A DNA stretch of 27,522 nucleotides from DTU072 sp050309775. GTDB taxonomy: Bacteria; Bacillota; Clostridia; Christensenellales; DTU072. Location of the stretch: the NCBI GenBank assembly GCA_050309775.1, contig JBNRMV010000014.1:1-27522 (forward strand), given 5' to 3'. A model generated the notes under the pieces. The model was not told the DNA's origin. It saw only the letters and a program-made list of their open reading frames with translations, and did no database searches. The translations under genes were made by a program, and so were the position numbers. Shown in pieces: positions 21,942-27,522 of the stretch (positions are counted from its first letter, which is position 1; each line of letters begins with the position of its first letter).

Positions 21942-23321
21942 CTATTTGTTTTGCGGAATGTCGAGAATGGTGGCAAAGCCTTTCTCAAGGTCAGCGTCCG
22001 TGGGGATATAATCTGTCATTGTTTTGTTGTTATATGCTGTATAAGCTGACATATCGAAGTATCCCGTGCCCGTCAATCCCAGAAGAATGGTTTTCTCTTC
22101 GCCGGTTTTTTTGCACTCCAGCGCTTCATCAATTGCCACCCTTATTGCGTGAGAGGATTCCGGCGCAGGCAGTATGCCCTCAGTTCTTGCAAACATTGTG
22201 GCGGCTTCAAATACTGCAGTTTGCTCAACGGCTCTTGCTTCCAGATAGCCATCATCATAAAGCTTTGAAACAATAGGGCTCATTCCGTGGTAACGCAAGC
22301 CGCCTGCGTGGTTGGGTGAAGGCATAAATCCACTGCCCAGAGTATACATCTTTATGAGCGGAGTGGTCTTGCCTGTGTCGCCAAAGTCATAGACATATTT
22401 TCCCCTCGTCAGCGATGGGCATGACGCAGGTTCTACGGCAATAAAGCGGGTGTTGCTCTTGCCATGTATTTTGTCTCCGATGAAAGGCGAAATAAGTCCG
22501 CCCAAATTGGAACCGCCTCCGGCGCAGCCGATAATGATATCCGGAGTTATGCCGTATTTTTCCATGGCGGTTTTGCACTCTTGCCCGATGATTGATTGAT
22601 GAAGTACAACATGGTCAAGCACGCTGCCCAACACATAGCGGCATTTGTCCGTGGTCACGGCCACTTCAATGGCCTCACTTATTGCGCAGCCAAGCGAGCC
22701 GCCCGTTCCAGGGTTTTCGGCAAGGATTTTTTTGCCGACATTGGTCGTATTTGAGGGCGACGCAATTACATTTGCGCCGTAGGTTTCCATAAGCGCTTTT
22801 CTGTAAGGTTTTTGCTCGCTGCTTACTTTAACCATATATACATTCAAAGCAATGTCATAAAACGCACACGCCATTGACAGCGCCGAACCCCATTGTCCTG
22901 CACCCGTTTCGGTAGTAAGAGAGGTCAGACCTTCTTTTTTGGCATAATATGCCTGGGGGACAGCCGAATTCAGCTTATGAGAGCCTGAAGTGTTGTTGCC
23001 CTCGTGCTTGTAATATATCTTTGCCGGAGTATCGAGCAGCTTTTCAAGGAAAACAGCTCTGACAAGCGGCGACGGGCGGTACATTTTGTAGAAATCCCTT
23101 ATGCCCTCGGGTATTTCGATATATCTTGTTTCTTGGTCAAGTTCCTGCCGTACAAGCTCTTCGCAAAATACGGGATAAAGGTCCTCTGCTGTGCATGCGT
23201 CCAGTCTGCCTGGGTGAAGGAAAGGTTCGTGCTTATCTTTCATGTCAGCACGCACATTATACCAGAATTTTGGTATCTCATCTTCCGACAAATATATTTT
23301 TATGGGTATATTCTTATTCAT
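21942..23321 (-). CDS. trpB: TrpB2-type tryptophan synthase beta chain
   Basis: 459 residues from the ATG at 23321, which has AAGGAGACC just upstream; the frame is open further 5' but without a start that fits the family. A PLP fold type II enzyme with the lysine K116 (SGSHKLNSA), E138 (TTETGAGQWG), GGGSN at 268-272 and a C-terminal SSHAIRVAIDEAL region. The length of about 450 and the early PSPLVRAVFLEKLLDTPAKIYYKHEG form are typical of the TrpB2 subgroup rather than the 390-400-residue TrpB1. It joins indole and serine into tryptophan. No trpA or other trp gene is nearby, so it may salvage indole. A Trp-type T-box upstream controls it. Confidence 0.92.
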   Translation of the reverse strand: MNKNIPIKIYLSEDEIPKFWYNVRADMKDKHEPFLHPGRLDACTAEDLYPVFCEELVRQELDQETRYIEIPEGIRDFYKMYRPSPLVRAVFLEKLLDTPAKIYYKHEGNNTSGSHKLNSAVPQAYYAKKEGLTSLTTETGAGQWGSALSMACAFYDIALNVYMVKVSSEQKPYRKALMETYGANVIASPSNTTNVGKKILAENPGTGGSLGCAISEAIEVAVTTDKCRYVLGSVLDHVVLHQSIIGQECKTAMEKYGITPDIIIGCAGGGSNLGGLISPFIGDKIHGKSNTRFIAVEPASCPSLTRGKYVYDFGDTGKTTPLIKMYTLGSGFMPSPNHAGGLRYHGMSPIVSKLYDDGYLEARAVEQTAVFEAATMFARTEGILPAPESSHAIRVAIDEALECKKTGEEKTILLGLTGTGYFDMSAYTAYNNKTMTDYIPTDADLEKGFATILDIPQNK

Positions 23322-23344
23322 TTTTATGGTCTCCTTATATTTAT

Positions 23345-23437
23345 TTATGGTTGTTTTGGTCGGTAACTTGCTAAACAAAAGTCTCCGGCGCCACGCCATC
23401 GAAAATGATAAAGATTATTTTTTGTTGTTATTGTCAT
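23345..23437 (-). CDS. Possible 30-residue leader peptide between T-box and trpB
   Basis: ATG at 23437-23435 has AAGGAG 7 nt upstream (within 23450-23442), as strong a site as any in the window. The frame ends 23 nt before the trpB start. The peptide contains FRWRGAGDFCLAS with one Trp codon. It lies downstream of the T-box terminator and is translated only when the T-box reads through. It may couple translation to trpB or be a second control element; it could also be a chance ORF. Confidence 0.45.
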   Translation of the reverse strand: MTITTKNNLYHFRWRGAGDFCLASYRPKQP

Positions 23438-23451
23438 ATTAGTTCTCCTTG

Positions 23452-23715
23452 CCAATAAAAAAACACGGTAAATTCGATTTGGGACGAATTTATCGTGTTG
23501 CCACCCAATTTCATAACAAAATAACTTTGTTACCTTCATTCTCGAGTACTACCATACTCTCTCCCTATAACGGGGGACGCCGTCAAAAGCTACTCTGCAT
23601 TGATTTCGCCTCTGCCCTCAACAGTCCATTCACTTATGAGATTTGTTCCGTCACACCACACCGAAACTCTCTGAAAAATCTTGAATAAGCTACTACTCTG
23701 TCTCATCGGTTTTTA
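23452..23715 (-). promoter_or_regulatory. T-box riboswitch, tryptophan specifier (UGG)
   Basis: On the minus strand the leader ends in a T-box GGGTGGCAACACG (23506-23494) followed by a terminator: AACACGATAAATTCG (23499-23485) pairs with CGAATTTACCGTGTT (23476-23462), then a T-run. The specifier candidate is TGG at 23628-23626 in GAATGGACTG, which reads tryptophan. Upstream is a stem I-like domain with GAGAGTTTCGG. By mechanism, uncharged tRNA-Trp pairs with UGG and the T-box and prevents termination, so trpB is made when tryptophan is scarce. The exact 5' boundary is approximate. Confidence 0.9.
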
Positions 23716-23724
23716 ATTATTTTC

Positions 23725-23753
23725 ATGTTAGCACAGAAAAAAATGCAAGTCAA
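23725..23753 (-). promoter_or_regulatory. Promoter of the T-box-trpB transcript
   Basis: On the minus strand TTGACT (23753-23748), a 17-bp spacer and TAACAT (23730-23725), ending about 10 nt before the T-box leader. Confidence 0.72.
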
Positions 23754-23812
23754 ACACTTTTTTGCAATTTGTTTGATTTTTTTCGGCATAATTTATTCTA
23801 TTTGAATAATTG

Positions 23813-23841
23813 TTGAAGAGTGCTAAGAATTTTGATATAAT
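23813..23841 (+). promoter_or_regulatory. Promoter of the second cysK
   Basis: TTGAAG (23813-23818), 17 bp, TATAAT (23836-23841), 55 nt before the start codon. No CymR-like ATAGGAAT core is present in this region. Confidence 0.68.
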
Positions 23842-23896
23842 TATCATAATAATAAAATAACATCTAATAAAAAGCGTAATTTTGTAAGGAGCGGAA

Positions 23897-24826
23897 ATGA
23901 AAGTATATAAAAAAATAACCGAACTTGTGGGAAAAACTCCCTTGTTGGAACTAGGCAACTATGGCATAAAAAACCACCTCTCGGCTGCCATACTGGCAAA
24001 ATTGGAATGCTTTAATCCAGCAGGCAGCATAAAAGACCGCATAGCTGTGGCAATGCTCGATGTTGCACAGCAACAAGGGTTAATAAAAAAAGGCACTACC
24101 ATAATTGAGCCGACAAGCGGAAATACCGGCATCGGGCTGGCAGCGGCCGCGGCATCAAGAGGGTACAAACTTATTCTTACAATGCCCGAAACCATGAGCA
24201 TTGAGAGAAGAACGCTATTGACAGCGTACGGCGCCGAACTGGTGTTGACAGAAGGAGCGCTTGGCATGAAAGGCGCCATAACAAAAGCGCAGCAGCTGGC
24301 AGAGAGCATTGAGGACAGCTTCATTCCCGGCCAATTTGTTAATCCGGCAAACCCTGCCATTCATAAGGCAACCACCGGACCTGAGATTTGGCAGGACACC
24401 GAAGGCAAAGTGGACATATTTGTAGCAGGCATAGGCACGGGAGGCACAATAAGCGGCGTTGGAGAATATCTCAAAGAGCGCAATGCCGAAATAAAGATTG
24501 TAGCTGTCGAACCGACAGATTCGCCCATACTTTCAAAAGGCGTTGCCGGAGCGCACAAAATTCAAGGCATTGGCGCCGGATTCATACCTCAGACGCTGAA
24601 TACAAGCATTTATGACGAAATCATCACCGTCAACAATGAAGACGCTTTTGACACGGGCAGAGAGCTTGCAAGAACTGAGGGACTACTGGTGGGGATATCA
24701 TCGGGCGCCGCAGTGTGGGCGGCAACTCAACTGGCAAAAAGAGCGGAGAATGCAGGAAAGAACATAGTTGTTATTCTTCCTGACACAGGAGAAAGATATT
24801 TGTCAACACCGCTTTTTCAGCAATAA
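23897..24826 (+). CDS. cysK: Cysteine synthase A, copy 2
   Basis: 309 residues, preceded by AAGGAG. It has all motifs seen in copy 1: K46 (NPAGSIKDR), TSGNTG, GTGGTISGVGEYL, GISSGAA and PDTGERYLSTPLFQQ. Long identical blocks (ILTMPETMSIERR, then TAYGAELVLTEGA and HKIQGIGAGF) show a close paralogue, probably an old duplication. Unlike copy 1 it stands alone with a plain promoter and no CymR-like box, so it is probably expressed constitutively or by another signal. Possible roles are isoenzyme backup, use of another sulfur donor, or serving as a regulatory partner of the Rrf2 protein. The substrate is assumed from family. Confidence 0.95.
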   Translation: MKVYKKITELVGKTPLLELGNYGIKNHLSAAILAKLECFNPAGSIKDRIAVAMLDVAQQQGLIKKGTTIIEPTSGNTGIGLAAAAASRGYKLILTMPETMSIERRTLLTAYGAELVLTEGALGMKGAITKAQQLAESIEDSFIPGQFVNPANPAIHKATTGPEIWQDTEGKVDIFVAGIGTGGTISGVGEYLKERNAEIKIVAVEPTDSPILSKGVAGAHKIQGIGAGFIPQTLNTSIYDEIITVNNEDAFDTGRELARTEGLLVGISSGAAVWAATQLAKRAENAGKNIVVILPDTGERYLSTPLFQQ

Positions 24827-24893
24827 GAGCTGCTAAATAACATAAATTCAGGATATTACATCTTACTAAATAAAGAGCTTTATAATCTTTACA

Positions 24894-24921
24894 TTGACTT
24901 TTTTGCTCATTTTGATATAAT
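24894..24921 (+). promoter_or_regulatory. Promoter of the DUF5011-repeat protein gene
   Basis: TTGACT (24894-24899), 16 bp, TATAAT (24916-24921). The start codon is 28 nt downstream. Confidence 0.68.
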
Positions 24922-24949
24922 TTTATTATGTATATTTAGCGGGCAGATT

Positions 24950-26506
24950 ATGGAAAAACAAAAGAACAACCTGATTTTCATAAGTTGGAGTATATTTTAT
25001 ATTCTATTATGCGTTGCCTTAATTGTATGGCAAGGTGTTAAAATGACGCTTTCTCCGCAGTTGATTGGCATTAGTGATGTATATTGTGTTTTGGGAGAAC
25101 AACAGCCGGATTTGCTGCAAGGAGTACAAGCGCTCGACGCTTATGGCAAAGATATCTCAAAAAAAATAACAGTGCAAGCTGACATCGACTGGAACAAAGG
25201 CGGAACATATAATATTATTTATAGCGTAAAAGATAGCCTTGCAAAACCGGTCAGCAAGGGTGCAACTCTGACAATAGTACCGTCTTATCCATACTTTGAA
25301 GGGCTCAAGGATATGTACTGTTTAATAGACAATTTGCCTGATTTATCAGATAACATAACCGCTTACGACGGGTTCGGAAAAACAATAACAAATAATATAG
25401 AAGTGTCCGTTTCGGGTGACAATATCGCAAATATAGGAACCTATACTGTTATTTACAGAGTAGCCGATGATTATGGTTTTGAAGTCACGAGCGAAATTTC
25501 TTTATATGTTCTCAATGATTATCTGCCCATTTTTTATGGGCTGAAAATGATTGAATACACTATTGGTTCAGGGCAGATAGATTTATCAGAAAACATTTCA
25601 GCTTTTAGTTACAAAGGCGAGGACATAACTGCAAATATTGTTATTGATACCAGCGGTCTTGACCTAAACACTGCAGGCGATTATGCAATAAATATCTCAG
25701 TTAGCGACAGCGAAGACAATACACGAAATGGACAGTTTGTTGTAAGGGTCAATGAAATAGCCCAAAGCCTTTATCCTAAAATTTCGGGAATAAAAAATTA
25801 TGATTTGTTTTTAGGCGACAGCCTACCCGACTGGGCAGCCGGGGTAACGGCATATGACCAAACTGACCAGGATTTAACAGATTTTATTGAAATAGATGCA
25901 AGCGGCGTAAATATCAATGAGATTGGGGAGTATTATGTTTTTTACAGCGTGCAAAACAGTTTGGGGTTATTTTATAATGGCGTTTCTATTGTGCGAGTAA
26001 AACAGCCAAATGTTGATATTACATCTCCGGTTTTTTCCGGAATCATTGACATTGTGTATTACATAGGCGACTCATATCCGGATTACTTGCAGAATGTCAG
26101 CGCAATTGACGATTTTGACGGAGATATTACCGACAATATTCAGGTAGATACGCATGAGATAAACTATATGCTCCCGGGAATTTATACGGTCAAGTATACC
26201 ATAATGGATAGTTCGGAAAACACAGCTATTGAGATGGCGACTGTCACTGTTATTGACAACAAGCCGCCGGAATTTTATAATGTTGTTCCGGAAATTGAGT
26301 ACATCATAGGGGAGCCAACGCCTAATTATATAGACGGCGTGACGGCAAGAGATGATGTCGATGGCGACTTAACGGCATTTATTGAAGTTTTTGATAATGT
26401 CGATTATGATAATCCTGGCACATATACAGTTGTTTATAGCGTAGTTGATAGCTCCAACAATCGAAAAGAAATTTCAATCAATATTGTAGTACAAGAAAGT
26501 ATGTAA
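24950..26506 (+). CDS. Membrane-anchored protein with six DUF5011-like Ig repeats
   Basis: 518 residues. A short positive start and one membrane segment (about 8-30) are followed by six Ig-like repeats of roughly 75-80 residues filling the rest of the protein. Each shows the same rhythm: a P-x-F/I-x-G-L/I opening strand, an L-G/I-G-D segment, a D-x-x-G-x-D-I-T turn (for example DDFDGDITDNI, RDDVDGDLTAFI) and a GTYTVIYSVVDS-like final strand. This is the DUF5011/bacterial surface Ig pattern. It is probably an N-terminally anchored, outside-facing stalk or spacer, with no catalytic motif seen. The ribosome-binding site is weak. The gene has its own promoter and terminator, so it is a single-gene unit next to the GLUG protein. 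Confidence 0.8.
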   Translation: MEKQKNNLIFISWSIFYILLCVALIVWQGVKMTLSPQLIGISDVYCVLGEQQPDLLQGVQALDAYGKDISKKITVQADIDWNKGGTYNIIYSVKDSLAKPVSKGATLTIVPSYPYFEGLKDMYCLIDNLPDLSDNITAYDGFGKTITNNIEVSVSGDNIANIGTYTVIYRVADDYGFEVTSEISLYVLNDYLPIFYGLKMIEYTIGSGQIDLSENISAFSYKGEDITANIVIDTSGLDLNTAGDYAINISVSDSEDNTRNGQFVVRVNEIAQSLYPKISGIKNYDLFLGDSLPDWAAGVTAYDQTDQDLTDFIEIDASGVNINEIGEYYVFYSVQNSLGLFYNGVSIVRVKQPNVDITSPVFSGIIDIVYYIGDSYPDYLQNVSAIDDFDGDITDNIQVDTHEINYMLPGIYTVKYTIMDSSENTAIEMATVTVIDNKPPEFYNVVPEIEYIIGEPTPNYIDGVTARDDVDGDLTAFIEVFDNVDYDNPGTYTVVYSVVDSSNNRKEISINIVVQESM

Positions 26507-26528
26507 TTATTTTAATAATTACATACTT
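26497..26528. terminator. Perfect 15-bp inverted repeat overlapping the stop codon
   Basis: AAGTATGTAATTATT (26497-26511) and AATAATTACATACTT (26514-26528) are exact inverted copies with a 2-nt gap, followed by TTAATTAAAA. The stop codon TAA (26504-26506) lies within the left arm. A/T-rich, symmetric stems like this can act as terminators in both directions. Confidence 0.7.
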
Positions 26529-26563
26529 TTAATTAAAATTCCCTATTTTTTTTAACATAGGTA

Positions 26564-26592
26564 TTGACAAATTTTGTCGCAAAATGTATAGT
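26564..26592 (+). promoter_or_regulatory. Promoter of the GLUG-repeat protein gene
   Basis: TTGACA (26564-26569), 17 bp, TATAGT (26587-26592). Confidence 0.72.
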
Positions 26593-26651
26593 ATTGTTAA
26601 GATAGGATAAATATCCCCAAATTTCAGGTAACTAAATGAGGGGGAATGCTC

Positions 26652-27522
26652 ATGAGAAAGTACTTGTATATTTTAATATTTTTCTTTTTTCTCATATTTT
26701 CTTTAGGAAATATATGTTTTTTTTCTTCTAGTCAAAATGCGGTTGGTTTGGAGGAAATTCCGCCAAAAACCATAACAAAAGACCAAATTTCTTTATTAAA
26801 TTTCACTTCCGGCGCAGGTACCTACGAAAATCCCTATATTATTAACGATGCAATTGATATGCAAAAGTTATCTGCGCAGGTTGCTGCCGGTACGAACTAT
26901 CAGGGCACATATTTCAAAGTGGCCAACGGAATAAATAGTATCAGTTTAGGCAATTTTACCCCGATAGGAAACAACAGTTTTCCGTTCTATGGCAGTTTTG
27001 ACGGCAACGGTACTGAATTTGTATTGGCAAGAAACGCTTCGGGAACTAGCTATCAAGGACTATTCGGATATTTTGGTATAGGCACAATAGAAAACTTATC
27101 CGTAAAAGGGTCTGTTGCGGGATATGATTATGTCGGCGGCGTTGTCGGATATATGTCGTCAGGAGCCGTAACGAATGTGTACAATCTGGCAAACATATCC
27201 GGAAGAAATCAGATAGGCGGAGTAATCGGACGCTTAGATAATGGCACTGTACAAAAATCATACAACGCCGGAGATATTACAGCGTCAGGCAATTATGCAG
27301 GCGGATTGATAGGATATGTCAATAGGGGCACGATATCGTACACATATAACACAGGTTCAATAATCGGAGTAGAGCAGGTAGGCGGACTTATCGGATATAC
27401 AAACGGCTCAACTTCTACTAACTATAGCACAGTAAATTATGGTTATAGCGTAGGAACGGTAGCGGCTGGTTCTGCGACATATGTAGGCGGAGTCATCGGA
27501 TATGGCGCCGGTAGTTCAAGCA
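26652..27522 (+). CDS. Secreted GLUG-repeat surface protein, N-terminal part (3' end outside window)
   Basis: The frame is open from the ATG to the window edge, giving 290 visible residues. ATG 26652 was preferred to the in-frame ATG 26646 because GAGGGGG (26638-26644) sits 7 nt upstream. A signal peptide (MRKYLYILIFFFFLIFSLG, cleavage near SSSQNAVG) is followed by a segment typical of the start of such proteins (GAGTYENPYIINDAIDMQKLS). At least five GLUG-type repeats then follow, recognisable by YVGGVVGYMSSG, QIGGVIGRLDNG, YAGGLIGYVNRG, QVGGLIGYTNGS and YVGGVIGYGAGS. Such repeats form beta-solenoid-like stalks in adhesins or peptidase precursors. It may resemble the missing N-terminus of the MBG protein at the window start, but that is a guess. 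Confidence 0.83.
   Translation, partial: MRKYLYILIFFFFLIFSLGNICFFSSSQNAVGLEEIPPKTITKDQISLLNFTSGAGTYENPYIINDAIDMQKLSAQVAAGTNYQGTYFKVANGINSISLGNFTPIGNNSFPFYGSFDGNGTEFVLARNASGTSYQGLFGYFGIGTIENLSVKGSVAGYDYVGGVVGYMSSGAVTNVYNLANISGRNQIGGVIGRLDNGTVQKSYNAGDITASGNYAGGLIGYVNRGTISYTYNTGSIIGVEQVGGLIGYTNGSTSTNYSTVNYGYSVGTVAAGSATYVGGVIGYGAGSSS

Noticed and set aside
23322..23399. Extended start for the TrpB2 protein
   Set aside because: The added residues come from the leader ORF region; AAGGAGACC and the family N-terminus fit the ATG at 23321.
23004..23442. Plus-strand frames of 66-120 residues antisense to trpB
   Set aside because: They lie opposite the well-supported trpB gene and show hydrophobic, low-information sequence without motifs.

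Overview
The window looks like a chromosomal segment of a low-to-moderate GC, Gram-positive-type anaerobe, most likely an uncultured member of the Clostridia (Bacillota). The reasons are strong Shine-Dalgarno sites, a tryptophan T-box riboswitch, a YesM/AraC-type two-component pair, a CymR-like Rrf2 regulator, a lipobox lipoprotein and secreted proteins built from MBG, DUF5011 and GLUG modules. No LPXTG anchor, phage gene, transposase or CRISPR array was seen. Species-level assignment is not possible from the sequence alone.

Region 1 (1-12967) is one long plus-strand gene run. It holds the 3' part of an MBG/Ig-repeat surface protein, a secreted SGNH-type hydrolase, an AraC-type response regulator and a YesM-type sensor kinase. 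These are followed by a GH130 phosphorylase of the UhgbMP type, a membrane-anchored SGNH protein carrying an inserted LamG-like domain, and a second GH130 protein. A terminator closes the run. The best reading is an inducible glycan-use locus: surface proteins bind and de-esterify an acylated, probably mannose-containing glycan, and cytoplasmic GH130 enzymes phosphorolyse imported manno-oligosaccharides. No transporter or endo-acting hydrolase lies in the window. Both SGNH proteins have GSS instead of GDS at the nucleophile block. Each also carries a second SGNH-like domain that has lost the catalytic Ser and His.

Region 2 (13024-17873) holds an XRE regulator, probably translated from a leaderless mRNA, and a lipoprotein. 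A CymR-like Rrf2 regulator follows, then a metY-cysK operon. A 13-bp element shared by the rrf2 and metY promoters suggests autorepression and control of sulfur assimilation. A short SD-preceded leader ORF and a hairpin lie upstream of metY.

Region 3 (17900-21724) is an islet bounded by two 162-bp direct repeats that differ at one base. The right-hand repeat abuts the 3' end of a tRNA-Val gene, and the left-hand one lies beside degenerate tRNA T-arm fragments. The islet carries a PH/SHOCT-like protein, a 31-codon ORF, and an ArsR regulator, an ArsP/DUF318 permease and a small thioredoxin-like protein with two palindromic operators.

Region 4 (21744-24826) has, on the minus strand, a TrpB2-type tryptophan synthase beta chain under a Trp-specific (UGG) T-box, with a 30-codon leader ORF between riboswitch and gene. 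A second cysK lies divergently on the plus strand. Region 5 (24894-27522) has a membrane-anchored protein with six DUF5011-like Ig repeats, a perfect inverted-repeat terminator, and the 5' part of a secreted GLUG-repeat protein cut by the window end.
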